From contig LLCB01000110.1 in NCBI GenBank assembly GCA_001414345.1, forward strand, positions 1 to 64,000: DNA of 64,000 nucleotides. The letters are read 5' to 3'. The notes beneath the pieces are model-generated. The model was not told the origin of the DNA. It saw only the letters and a list, made by a program, of their open reading frames with translations, and did no database searches. The first letter of the stretch is position 1, and every line of letters begins with the position of its first letter. The position numbers and the translations under genes are program-made. This document shows positions 47,860 to 59,542 of this stretch, piece after piece. The stretch comes from Hymenoscyphus infarciens (taxonomy: Eukaryota > Ascomycota > Leotiomycetes > Helotiales > Helotiaceae).

Positions 47860-48564
47860 TTGCTGGAGTTGGTGAGTTGGTACGAGTATACCATACCAAT
47901 AGGGTACCAGAAGCCAACATAAAGTTATATTGGTACGTCACCCAACTCATCATCTGTAAGCGACCAACAACACCAACAATTCATGCATCCTCATGCGCCC
48001 CCAACAATAATTAATTACAAGCCACCCAACTTTTCAGCTCTCCATGGAAATCCGCCTGGCTTTGTAAAGTATGACATGAATTGGTGGAATCACCAACCAA
48101 CAAACACTTTTGTGATTGAAGAATGGTGGTTGTTTCACCAGGTACCTACCTACCTCCCTTGTAAGGGCCGATCAGAAGCCATGCTGAGCCATTATTGAAT
48201 AGGTCTCATGGAGGTCAAGTTCAGCGGTCTTTTCCTCCCTGGTGCTGGAGTTTCAACCTTCACGGGATTTTCTAAAGATGTTCCAACTGAGAATGTCTGT
48301 TGCTCTTGTTCAGAATTATTTGCCAACTGGGGGATCCTTTGCCTATCAACCTTGTGACCTTTCTGCGACCTCGTTGTGCCATATAAAAGAAGATTGCAGT
48401 AGGTGGTGTGAGTGCATTACTGACTTCCACCAGCACAAGACTTCTTAAAAAGAGACACTGCTGCAATGCTTTGACTTACTTTCTTCTTGATCTTGTATCT
48501 TCAAAGTTTACTTCTCCCATCGACACGAACTAAACCCAACCCAAGATATGTTCATTCATAAATC
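47860..48564. other. No recognisable gene
   Basis: Several short frames exist on both strands, none resembling a known protein. Composition is normal. Confidence 0.5.
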
Positions 48565-49010
48565 ATGATTATGCTTCGTTTCTATAACAGTTTCTCGTCT
48601 TGTGGATACCTAAAGTTGATATATATGGTCTTTTTTGCAGGTTTATTCTTCAATCAAGTTTCCTCCTCTACTCTACCTCATGTCAAACGCGAGAGAGTGC
48701 CAAATGATGCCCTCGACCCTAAGAAAGTAATCGATTGGATGATAGAAGCTGCGGTTCCCTAAAATGATAAGCTCGTATTTTACACCGGGGTTGAAGGTCA
48801 AGTTATGGCAATAAACTTCTGCAAGACGAATCAGGGCTTTCGCTACTTTTGGGACATCTTCAACGACAAGTTTATCGAGGATTTTGGCGGACCCAACAGA
48901 AGAAACGAATATTTTACTTGAATTTGGTCCTTTTCTATGGCTAAATACGCAAAGGGAGAGACAAGAGTTCTCAATCATAAGAATGGTACGCTTGAAACCT
49001 ACTAGAGTGG
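48565..49010 (+). pseudogene. Decayed gene for a small secreted protein
   Basis: The first 65 codons from ATG 48565 start with a hydrophobic segment (YLKLIYMVFFAGLFF) that could be a signal peptide, then LDPKKVIDWMIEAAVP, then a TAA stop at about 48760. The same frame continues after the stop as NDKLVFYTGVEGQVMAINFC and FRYFWDIFNDKFIEDFGG, which keeps a protein-like pattern typical of fungal secreted proteins of unknown function, before a TGA and further stops. So a gene seems to have been interrupted by one stop (possibly CAA or GAA to TAA) and later changes. The family is not identified. Confidence 0.45.
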
Positions 49011-50150
49011 TAGGTTTTGAGAAGCTTATCGAGGAGAGAGAGCGTCGATTTACTAGCTCCTCTCTAAACTTTAACAATCAACCTCCCCTCTCCTCTCTTC
49101 TCTCTATAAACATCTGTACTCTTAACCAACTTAATATACCCCTTAAAAGTTACCCCCACTTCCTCGCAAACCCCTTACTAGCCTCCTACCCACTCACCCT
49201 CCACGGTTCCTCCCAAATGATAATTCCCCGATTCTCTACATCGTTAAAACCTTTATATAACCCGCCTACGAGATTACAGTATAAATCATCAGTTTCTTCG
49301 AGGGAGATACTGTTGAGGATGAAGTTGTCTCGTAATTGTGGGCAGGGTAAAAGATCTATCTAAGGGGCGTGGGGTATGGATTGTTGAAGTGGTGTTGGAG
49401 CTAGGGAGGGGGATATGGTATTTTGTGGGTATGAAGGGGAAGTGGGAGGTGGTGGTAGAATTAGGAAGGCTGCTGAACAGTAAGTTGGGAGGGGAAGTGA
49501 GAGGGTTAAAAGGGACATTATTTGGAGGGTTGCGCGAGGGACATTGTATTCTAGTTTTGGGAGTGGGTTAGGAATATTCTTGTTTGGTATATTTTAGACG
49601 GAAAGAATAAGTTACTCTGGTTTAAGGATTCTAGTGGGCTTGAAAGCTTTGGTTACTTATGGATTAAGGTCAGCAGTTGGTGATCTGGAGCGAGTGGGAA
49701 TAGGGTGGGCGGAAGAGGCTGCTGGTAAGTTGTCGTATTCAGGTATGGGAGAATAGGTGGGATTATGGGGTGAGATATATCGGGCTTGGTGTCGTCGATT
49801 GTATGAAGGAGATGATGAAAAGACTGTTCATCATCAAAGGTAAGAAGGTCTAAGAATGTTGGTATTCTTGTTGAAAGAGGTGCGTTATTGGATGACGATT
49901 GAGAGCTGGGGTAGGTTTGGTGTTGATGTGCCGAGGTCTCTAAATCAGGGTCTGAAATTATCTTGCCTTGTTGGATATAATCTGAGGAGGTTTCTTCTTG
50001 TGCTTTTCGGCGTCCTATTGAAATGTTAGAAGTAGTGTTTTGCTGCGATTCATATTAAGTTGTAGAATCTCAGAAATCCAGTTCCTCAATCTCGTAATAT
50101 GAAACTATATGATAACAATAATCCAATCATATGAAAAATCACTTACGCCA
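49011..50150. other. Decayed or unassigned sequence with strong strand skew
   Basis: From about 49075 to 49250 the plus strand is pyrimidine-rich, and from about 49340 to 49580 it is purine-rich, mostly G. Two frames, ending at 49363 and running 49338-49571, look protein-like (LSKGRGVWIVEVVLELGRG, then LREGHC) and could be pieces of one gene split by a frameshift or intron, but I recognise no family. After 49580 nothing is recognisable. Confidence 0.4.
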
Positions 50151-50760
50151 CGCTCTCTAATACAGCCTATTCTGTCTCTTCTACCTCGTCGTAGGATCTG
50201 TTAATCTAGTCTAATCATCTCTATTATTAATAGCCTATAGAATAAATCAGTCCCTCTCTTATAGCTATACGCTCTTAATTAGTTATACCTCGATAAGCTA
50301 TTTTCTAGGCTCTAATCTAAGAATAGCTATTTAGTCTATAGTAAGATTTCAATTTTTAATCTATTATAAGAGAAGATCTAAGTAGTTTAAGACATAGTTA
50401 GATATAGAACATAAGCGCCTAAGGCTAGAGGATTTTATAGTTATATAATTATTCACTTCTTAATCTATAATATTAGAGCTAATTAACTAGCTAATATTTA
50501 CAAGGTCTATTCTATATACGTGCTATTAGTTAAAAATAATACTATTTAGTAAATATTCTAGGTAAACTTTTATATTATAGATTCTTTAGTATAATAGTTT
50601 ATCTTATATATTACGTAGACTAATAGCTAGTAATATAATAGATCCGGGTTTTTATATTAATACTTTGAGTATTACTAGCGTTATTTACGTTGACGGTTTA
50701 TAGTATTCTATTCGAAAAATATATATTTCAGAAACATAGTCTTAAGATAAAAATCCGAGG
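50151..50760. other. Small AT-rich RIP-like patch
   Basis: About 600 bases return to TA-rich composition with no ORF, between normal sequence on both sides. It is probably a short transposon remnant. A few CG steps near 50640-50720 survive. No terminal repeats were found. Confidence 0.6.
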
Positions 50761-50808
50761 TCTAACTTAGAGAATATAGTGCGTAGGCTAGTGTGAAAAG
50801 TGCGAAAT

Positions 50809-50941
50809 GTAAGCTAGCAAGTGACGAGTAAGCTAGTGGGTGAGAGGTAAGCGAGCAAGTAATAAGTAAGCTAGTGAGTAAGCGGTAAGCGAGCAAGTGA
50901 CGAGTAAGCTGGTAGGTGAAAGATAAGCTAGTGAGTAAGAG
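50809..50941 (+). repeat. 19-bp minisatellite, seven copies
   Basis: Seven consecutive 19-base units of the form gtaagctagtgggtgagag vary at a few positions, and an eighth partial unit (gtaagctac) follows at 50942. The units alternate between two versions (gcgagcaagtgacga and gctagtgagtaagag), suggesting a 38-base higher-order unit. It sits immediately right of an AT-rich patch, at the edge of the core gene block. Confidence 0.88.
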
Positions 50942-51294
50942 GTAAGCTACGGCTCCAAGATACTTCAGAAGTCTGTTCATAAGAGAGCTACCATAACCAA
51001 CAACCCAAACGCATATGAAAAATCTCATCTTAAAGAGTTTGCTTTTATACTTCATCTCCTAGCCATCTATCTACCACCGCATAGCTAAGGACAATGAATC
51101 ATCTACCATTCTTTTCTCGTCCTTATCCCAAGATTATCTCGCTGAAAAAGAAGCATTCGCTGATGCAAAAAAAACAACAACAAACGCTAATAATCAAAAG
51201 CGACGCAGAATCATGATGAACGAAGAGGTAAACACAGCCTCTCTTTTAGGGACAGGACTTTTCGTGAAATCCAAAATCTATACACTTTTTCCTC
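50942..51294. other. Intergenic, 3' flank of the Hel2-like gene
   Basis: Nothing recognisable beyond the end of the minisatellite. Presumably terminator and 3' untranslated region of the gene on the minus strand. Confidence 0.5.
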
Positions 51295-53767
51295 TCATCC
51301 CCAGTTCATCAAAACCTGCTTCTTCTTCCCTTGATTCCCTTTCTTCTTCCCCTTTCCACTCACCTCCTCCCCTTCATTCTCATCCGCCACCCCAGAACTC
51401 GCCTGCTCCCCACCATTCGCATTACCGCCCCAAGAAAACGAGGGACCAGCCGTCCCCCGTCCCCCGTCCCGTCTCACCATCCCCGAGCCATACCCGAAAA
51501 TCGAACTCTGCGGCTTAGCAGCCTTCGGCAACGCCGGAAAAGAATCATTCCCACCCGTCTTCCTCGGCGCAGCCCTCGAAGCCGGTCTCGAAGTAGGAGC
51601 AGAAGGTGGATTCGAAGACGGACCAGAAGCAGAAGGGGTAGGTTGAACCCACGGTACAGTCGTGACATTTCCCTTCCCCTGTCTGGTTGCTGATCCCGCA
51701 GGTGGTGGGAGGCCCGGGAAGGCGTTACTTGATGGGGCAATTAATGAGGATGAGGAGCCGCCCCAGGATTTGTTTTGGGAGACTTGAGATCGTGAGGATT
51801 GAGCGGTGGAGGATTTGAGTTTTAGTACTCGTGTTGATTTTGCGGCTGATGGTTGACCGGAGGATGCGGAGGTGGCACCGGGTGTGACTTTTGAGGCCCA
51901 GCCGAGTGGTATTGATCCGTTGTTGGTACTTGTTACTGGCAATGAGGGGTAATCTTCGTTAATAGCACGCCAGTCATTCCATGCTGTTCTTAGTGCATCT
52001 GACTTGGTTTTATCTTCGTACAGATCCGCAACTTCGCGAATCAGTGTTCCAAGAGCACTGGATGTGGTGTCTGAGAATAGAGCGAAAAATGAGTCGATGA
52101 GAGCTGTTGCTGTGAGAGCATTGGTTTTGAAATATGATATCGAGTTTCGGAATTGGTCAAGTTTGGCTTGATCATTCTGAAGCATAGTCGTAGCTCGATC
52201 AATCACAACTCGATGTCGAAGTTGACGAGCCTGCTCCTGCGAAGATAAGTTCGATGATAAGAGGTCGATATTTCCTACGCCTTCTGATACTGCATTCACA
52301 TTCGCTGAAGGACGTGGGGTATTGTTTCTTTGCGGTTCTTGCGCTGGAGGAGCCCGAGACTGCGCTGGCGGTGGCGCAGGAGCTGCCGTCAATTGGCCTC
52401 CAAAAGTTCGTGTAGTGATAGATTGGGCGCTCTGAATAGCCATTTGTCTGTGAAAAGCCTGCTCATCCCGCCGTAGTGGTTGAGCAGTGGAAGCTGGTAT
52501 TGGCTCCGCATTTGGGTCTCTTCCTCTCCCTCGTCCCCGACCATCTCTCTGCTCTCTCTGAGTCCCACCGCCTCTTCTCTCTTGGATGTAAGGAGCTCTA
52601 TAATCGAAAGATGCAATATCAACCACTCTCGCATCTCTCCTCACATCCTTTGATAACGAATCACCATGCTCTTTCAATTGATGAGCCTTATAATCCATTT
52701 CCGTCTCGAAAACTTGGAATCTTTGCTCCACGCATTGCCGTTCCATACACGGGAAATGTGCTTTCCGGAAGTGTACTGTCAAAGTGTCAAAGTTTTGGAA
52801 ATATTGTGGAGGACCTTCTCTCCTATCGCAAATGAAGCATCGCTCGTGTTTCTCTCTGCAATGGACATAAAGTTCGTCTTCTCCATAAAATCTCAGCCCA
52901 CAGAATTGACACAGAGGGTGGCCTTTAAATCCACTCTGATCGATAGCTCCTGGGTTATCGTCTCCTTTTCGGTTGTGATTATGTAGCTCGGCTTTTGTAT
53001 AAAGTTCGTGTTCGTGCGTAAACACTTTTTTATGCCGCGAGCACAAATCGCAAATTTCCCTGTGGTGTACATTTCTGACATGACGATGTAAATCTGGCCA
53101 TCCCATACACGCAACATCGCAGTCTCCGTCCGGACAATTGTATCGCAGTAATAACAGAGTATCTTCCCGCATATCATTATTTTCGTACCGAATCCCAATA
53201 TTCTCGTCGGTCAAACTGACAGGTGTATCGGCATCGCTATAATCCTCGTATCGCTTGACCGGATCATCTGTGAAAATCACAAATGGCGCAGGTGTCTCGA
53301 ATAAAGTTAGCGATTGTATTTGAAAATGTGCAGAAATAACTTACCCTACAATGCGGACAATCCTTCGACTTGTACAACGCCCTCATCCTCAACGCACAAA
53401 TATGGCAGGTCCGATGATTACAAGGCGCGAGCGCATTATGTACCACATCCGAAGCACAAATGAAGCACACCTCTGCCTCATTATCTTCTTCAACCCCCTT
53501 CCCATCTTTCGCCAATTGCTGCCCATCGTCAACTACCTCCGGTCGTAGATTCGTACTCTTGCCCTGAGCTTTCTTCTGAGCTTGCGATAATCCACCAGGA
53601 CTCTCTCCCCCTCTACCACCCCTTTGCTGCTGAAATCCCGATGAGTTTGCCATTCCTTGAGCATCGCCACGTCCTCTCCCTCTCCCTCGACCTCTTCCCC
53701 GTCCTCCTCTAGAGCCATCTCCTCTTCGAGACTCGTTTGTTCCGTTTCCCAGTCCTTCCGGCGCCAT
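51295..53767 (-). CDS. HEL2: RING and C2H2 zinc-finger E3 ubiquitin ligase, Hel2/ZNF598 type
   Basis: The family ubiquitinates ribosomal proteins on collided ribosomes to start ribosome quality control. Two exons (53767-53345 and 53295-51295) splice in frame to 807 residues. The intron is GTAAGT...TTCGAG, and it restores the conserved CPHCR-TPAPFVIFTDDP junction. Residues about 98-141 are a C3HC4 RING (CFICASDVVHNALAPC, then CNHRTCHIC, then CPHC). A series of zinc-finger pairs follows (LCQFCGLRFYGEDELYVHCR, CFICDRRE, then HFRKAHFPC). The N-terminus is Gly/Arg-rich and the C-terminal half is Ser/Pro/Ala-rich and probably disordered. The frame is open upstream of ATG 53767 for about 60 codons, so an extra 5' exon near 54150 is possible. 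Confidence 0.88.
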
Positions 53768-54470
53768 TGCCACGTTTGAGCGGGTACTCTTGCCGAATTG
53801 GTTGCTGGCAGCTTCGTTGTCCCGTTCCCCGTTGGGTAGAACAGGTGAATTCCGTGGCCTTGAGTTTCTGTTGCGCAGAGTTTGGACTTTCGCGGTTGTG
53901 GGAAGTCGCTGAGGTCGTTCCGGTTGATTATTTGAGGTTCAGCGGAAAGTGGTGGGGCGAAAATGGCGGGGTCTTGATTCGCTTCCAGGACACACTTGAA
54001 GTAGGTGGCGCAAGGAGTCAACAGTGTTTTGGGTACGATTAGAGCAGAGCATATCAAATAATAAACCAGAGTCACATTCACGCTGGGAGTGTACTGAAAT
54101 AGGGAGGTGCTACAATAAGAAGCCACGTGTGTAGCACGAGGGGGAGGCATTTGGCGAGACTTACTCTCTTCGTGACGATCACATATTCAATTACAAATGG
54201 TTGTTTTGGAAAATCATTAATGTATCTTCTCACATAGGCTTTGGTCAAAGCAGCTCCAGTTCCCCTCCCATATGCTCGAGCATAAGACCGTATCCATCCA
54301 TCCTATCCAGACCATGCAAAGTAAACTCCTTGCCAAATCCAACCCCAAGCCTCAGATTATGCAACGCCCTGGCGGTTTCATAAAGCCAATTTGTCATTTG
54401 AGTATCTCACAGGGCACCGATGAGATCAGTAAACCAAAGCATGCCAGGCTTCCCACAGGCCGATTTAGTT
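53768..54470. other. Intergenic, possible 5' exon of the Hel2-like gene
   Basis: The Hel2 frame remains open upstream of the chosen ATG to about 53930 and is preceded by a possible acceptor (CCTCAG). An ATG at 54150 in another frame could begin a first exon. Nothing else is recognised; the right part is 3' flank of the SWIB gene. Confidence 0.45.
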
Positions 54471-55553
54471 TCACTCTTCTTCAATATCGTAAAGCTGCTT
54501 TCCTAGCAACTTATTCATGGTAAACATATGTACTTTGTCGGTCTTGAAGACTGACTGCAATTTTTCGTCGCAAAGAATTTGGCGTTTGTCCGAGGGGTCT
54601 TGGAGTTCGTTTGCTTTGATGTATTCCCAGATCTTCTTGACTACTTGAGGTCTCGAAAGCTGTGATCATTTAGTTTCAATATCCAAAGGCATTGTTGAAT
54701 ACAAATGACTTACCGCAGCGTCGCCTACGAGATCTGCAAGAGGTGCTGAAAGGTTGTATTGTTTCTAGAGAAGTTTAGCTGTAGGACCAACATAACGAAC
54801 ATCAGATAACCCACATGGAAACCTCCCTTCTTTGGCTTCTCCTTGACCTCACCATTACTATCCAACTCCATATCACTATCATCCTCAGCCTTGACTTTCT
54901 TCTCACTCTTCTTCTTCGGCGTCTTCTTCCTCACAATGGCCTTCTTCTTGGTATTTGCGCCGCCTCTTGTGGGTCTAGCTTTGCTATTCTCCTGGGCCTG
55001 TAGAAGCGCAGCCAATTTCGCATCATCCACTTCCTTATTCTGCTTCCGCTTCTTCTTTGGTGGGGAGAAGTCCTCTTCTTCCGACTCTTCCTTGCTTGCA
55101 GAGGGTGTTGATATGTCCGGGCTGATACTCGCAGAGCTAGCTGTGGGGGGTTCGGATTTCACTTCAGTTTTGACATTCGAGTGACCGTTTGTCGGCGCAG
55201 GCGCAGGCGCAGGTTCGGGTTTATTCTGAGCATGGTCGAATCGTTCGATAATGAGTGCTTTAACGGCGGACTAGAGATTCACATGTTAGCGCTGCTTATT
55301 GCATGCAGATGGCGGGGGGTGGGGGGTTTGGTTTTACCTTCTTGTCGGTGATGTCGATTCCGAGCTGCGCAGCCAGACTCTTGCGAATTTGACTTGTAGA
55401 AATGGTGTCCAGATTTCCCGAAGCCAGAATTTTGTCAATAATGGCAGAGTATTGCGCCCGTTCTGCAGGGAGTACTATGTTGCTTGTCAGCTTTGGGGTT
55501 GAAGGGGCTGGGCAATGGAGGAGGTTGGGCTCTTCCTTACAAGGAACAGACAT
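54471..55553 (-). CDS. SWIB/MDM2-domain chromatin protein with N-terminal DEK-C-like domain
   Basis: Relatives are Rsc6-like and UAF30-like factors that act in chromatin remodelling or RNA polymerase I transcription. Five exons give 281 residues: 55553-55541, 55474-55338, 55270-54815, 54764-54714 and 54659-54471, all joining in frame. The first about 65 residues (AERAQYSAIIDKILASGN, then QIRKSLAAQLGIDITDKK) fit a DEK-C fold. A long charged linker follows with SPPKKKRKQNK, a likely nuclear localisation signal. The C-terminal SWIB domain reads YNLSAPLADLVGDAALSRPQ, then VVKKIWEYIKANELQDPSDK, then MNKLLGKQLYDIE. The function beyond chromatin association is not decided by the sequence. Confidence 0.9.
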
Positions 55554-57238
55554 CTCGAAGTCCTGCGAAAGCTTTCGTGGTAGGAAGGACTACTTTGTTT
55601 TCCTGGAGGAGGTAGGGAGGTCGGGGGTATGGGGGTATGGGGGTATGGGGGTATGAGTATCTATTTCCTGTGCAAGAAGATTGTTAAGTACTTCCAACCA
55701 CCCGGTACCAGGGGAGCTCATGTGAGTGGTAAGTAACTGGAACTTACAAGGGTGAAGTGGTCGGGTGGTGTTGAAAGTGACGGGAGTCTCTTTGTGGGTG
55801 GAGAGAGAGAGCATGGACATGGACATGCTATGCGACCAATGTTTGCTTGACAGCATGCGCCTACGTTTCCACGGCACCGAGTCGAGTCGAGTCGCAGTTG
55901 GTGGTTGGTGGTTGAATGGGGAAAAGGAGGGAGGGTTTGAGAGATCAATCTATCTCAGTATCAATATAAATATGGTGTTGTGTTATTGTCCCTGATTCCA
56001 GGTCCAGAGGTCCAGAGGTCCAGAGCGCTGTAACAAGCCAGGACCCGACAGGGTTGAATGCGGATCGGTTGCGGATCGGAATATACATTTTATCCGGCGC
56101 ATGTTTCCCATGTTTCCCCTCCTATTCCCGGCTCAAACACTCATTTAATAGTACTGAAAATGTATAATACATTGGAATCTAAGCTTGTTGTCATTATCAG
56201 CTTTACCTCGTTTCACGAATTCCATACTATCTTTACTACTTTTTGATCCGGCCTCTTTTCTAATACTTAAAAGACTAGTTGTTTAAGCAGTAAGAGAGAA
56301 CTTTACTTCATGATTCTAATATGTTCTTGGCTATACTAGAAACTTCCTATATTATGATGCATTGAGAAAAAGCCCACTACGGTTTGCTTCTAAGACTTTT
56401 CTCGTACCATCGTGAAGAACTGCGTTATTGGCCATGTATACTAAACAGCCTCTTACCTACGCAGATCACATACAGATTGTCACCCCGGAAGAAACTCTTT
56501 TGTAGGAAAGGAAAAAGCAGCCCTAACTCTTCGGAAGATTTAGACTTTCAAATCAAAAAAGGACCAAGAGATCAGGAACACAGCAATTAAATCCTCAACA
56601 TAAATCTCACCTTCAAAAAAAACAACACCGAACAACCACAAAACCCCATCTGAGAGCCACAAGAAAAATCATCCATACAACGACAAACAAGAGAGAAAGA
56701 TGGTAAAAAAGCTAAATCTCATACTCCATACTATCTAGTAGTAGTCTCGAAGAAGAAGAAAAGTAAAATAAACAACATAGAGTACCATCCATCCCTTGCT
56801 CAACACCTCCCTCATTCGACTCGCATCATGCCCTCCCCTCAACCCAAGATTTGTATATATGTTTTCATGCTATCAACTCCATCATCCGCCCTCAAATCCG
56901 CCACCAGCCATCTGTGCTCACGCCCCAACAGTTCTCGAAAGGTCTCACCACCCAAATCCTGAACCCACTCGAAGTCCATCCACATCAAAATTACAATCCC
57001 ACCAATGGAGAAAGAAGAAAAAGAGGTATCTATCGCATTCCATTTCGTGTCAAAAGATGATTGATGATGCTCGTGAAGAAAAAAGAGAAGAGTTGGAGTC
57101 TAGGATGACATTGCTGGGGAAAAAAGCCTCGGGGTTTCAAGCCGTTCTTTCATTGTTCGGACTGGGTGTTTATATTTGACCCCTTCCATACATGTCGATT
57201 TTCGGGTGTCAAGGCAAAGGCAATGATACCCCTCCACT
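55554..57238. other. 1.7-kb intergenic region between the SWIB and VPS1 genes
   Basis: No gene was recognised. The left part should hold the SWIB promoter. It contains a 9-bp minisatellite (gggggtatg, four copies, 55623-55658) and three copies of gtccagag at about 56002-56026. Frames around 56796-57179 end close to the VPS1 stop and look like chance, low-complexity reading frames. Confidence 0.55.
55623..55658 (+). repeat. 9-bp G-rich minisatellite, four copies
   Basis: The unit gggggtatg is repeated four times without interruption. It lies about 100 bases upstream of the SWIB gene start, within its probable promoter. Confidence 0.85.
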
Positions 57239-59542
57239 CTATTGCACTTGACTGACAATCTCGTTCGCACGTGATAGGGACTCGACCATTTGTTGACATT
57301 CTTTTCTCCGGCGGATTGTGTAATCGCTCTCCTTCAACAACTCCTCCAGCGAATCGGTACGGTACATGTTTTCGAGAAGTTCCTTTTGCATCTCATCCTT
57401 TGTGAATCTGTATCTTGGTTAGTTGCTGTTGCTGTATGGAGGCAAGTTAGGGAGACAGCTTACTGGACGAGGTTTAGCATGATTGCTTTTGGAACCATGT
57501 CAATCAGAGTCTTCTTGACAATGCTAAAGTATGAGTTTATGAGAAGTTCTAAGTCATCTTAGCTTGTATACTATAAGCGGAGTGTCAAAAGGCTTACTGA
57601 TAACCTCAACTTCGACACCTTCTCTCTCGGAAAGAGTCCCAGATGCCTTCAAAGATGGGGGTGGTGCATCCATAGCTGCCATCTTCTTCTTATTTCTACC
57701 AGCAAAGAAACTTCCAAAGAATCCTCCATTCTGATCCTGCATGACATCTAATACCGGGCTCGATGCTCGGGCCGGAACTGCATTTGGGAGGACCTTGCCA
57801 GTTTTAGGATCGACTTGTACTGGCTTCGTTGGGGAGTGTTTCTCATTAACAATAGCCATTGCTCTGTGGCCGTTCAAGAAATCTGGATGACCAGTGTTGA
57901 TGTAGCAAGCCTCCATAGAGACCAAATCTTTGACGAGCTTGTTGGCTGGGTCCATGGCCTTCTTGAAGAAAGCAATGACAACGGCATGGAACTTCTCCTT
58001 CAATCCGGGATAACGACGGAAAAATTGCTTTCCGAGGAGTTGGGTGAGAATGCGAACGAGTTCGTCGTAAACCAAGGAAACACACTTCAAACTTGGATCT
58101 TCCAAACGCTTGATCTGTTGCTTGACGATAAGCTCAAATGCTGTAGTCCCAACAAAAAGAGCGGGCGAGGATCCAGAAGAGTTGTACAAGATTGTTCTAA
58201 TATCAACATCTTTGACTTGATCGAATGGATCAACCGCCTTGACACCGTTAGAATATAATTCGTGGAAAACGAAACTGATTCTAGCACCACCAGAGAGCTC
58301 GACACTCGAGAGTTCTGTGTTGCTTCCCTCGAGCACTGTCCTCCACTCATTTGTAAATTCCGTAATGATGTTGAGCACAATATTTGCACTGTTTCCAAGC
58401 ATAGAATCTCCTAGACCTGAAAGTTCCTGGGTATATTTTTGCAACGATGCTGAAATACGGGCCTTGATATCTGGAAGAGTCTGCTTAATGTGCATCATCA
58501 AGATGAGGTTAAGCTTTCTTGCCAAATATGGGGTTCCACAATACGTGCTTTTGTTGCGATACGCCTTGTGGTTCTCGAAAAAGTTCTTCTCGTTCTCCAA
58601 CGCCGCTGTGATTTTCTTTTTGTTGTCGATATCCCTCTGGCCTCTGTTGACAACTGGAACATATCCTAATCTGAGAGGAATGATCCGACCTGCCAAGATA
58701 TCCACCACATCGGTTCCATCGTCCATCAAATCAACCTTTGTAAGAACACCGATTGTTCGCTGGCCTTCTGGATCGACTTCTCGTGCTAGTTTCAATCCAT
58801 CGGAGTTTGCCAAATCGGTATTCGCACCTGTGACAGCCAAGATGATCGCATTCGACTTGCCAATCTGCTTTAGAACCATTTCCTTAATCTGCCTCTCAAT
58901 ATCTCTGGGTTGATCTCCGACTGGGACCTTGGTTAATCCAGGGAGATCGACAAGGGTAAGTGTGAGGACGTTCGGAGAGTATATTCGAAGGTTGATGGGC
59001 GCTGGAGAGATTCCAGCATTTCGTCCTGTCTTTGCCTCGGTTTCCTTGTCAATCTCCTCCCGAATCTTGTTAAAGTCGTGAAACTTCTGGCCAGGGATAT
59101 GTAAAAACTCTCCCCATTCATCAGCATTTGCTTCCTTGTCGCCCCCTGATGTCAACTCATTTGAGACTCCATTTGTCTTCTCCTCGGCTGGCTGTCGATT
59201 GATGAGCTGGAGCACCAGCGGCCGTCTCGTCACAATACCGGTTCCTCGAGGTAAACTGTGATTCCCAAGTCAGCTACAGCCTTGATTGTTGTGAGGTGGC
59301 GGTCGCACAAGTCTCTTCCCACTATATTCTCCAGCACCGAACTCTTTCCACTCGACTGACTTCCCACCACTACTATCTGGGGCAAATCGATGGGATTCTG
59401 TACGCCAACTGTGGTAAATACATCCTGAAGCTTGTTCACCAGTCTGCAGAGTCGATTAGCATATGCGCAACGCGGATGGGGATCCAGGGGAGACGGGCGT
59501 AATAAGGCCTGGGTCTGAGATACCGCCTTGCGCGGACGCCAT
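57239..59542 (-). CDS. VPS1: Dynamin-like GTPase Vps1
   Basis: It is a large GTPase for vacuolar sorting and peroxisome and membrane fission. Five exons give 699 residues, the expected length: 59542-59499, 59443-59309, 59255-57598, 57557-57464 and 57407-57239. The GTPase motifs are GSQSSGKSS (G1), [15 protein letters not shown] (switch), VDLPGL (G3) and LTKVDLM (G4). The middle domain includes [13 protein letters not shown], and the GTPase effector domain ends [14 protein letters not shown], then ANEIVSQVQ. No pleckstrin-homology domain is present, as expected for Vps1. The first intron has no usable GT donor: the required junction ATTAC|GCCCGT makes a GC-AG intron. The gene is otherwise intact. 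Confidence 0.93.

Noticed and set aside
49338..49571. Forward ORF rich in Gly, Val and Leu
   Set aside because: It comes from a G-rich strand-skewed stretch, and no family or splice partner could be supported.
56796..57179. Forward 127-codon ORF downstream of VPS1
   Set aside because: Low-complexity, no similarity recognised, overlaps the probable VPS1 3' flank.
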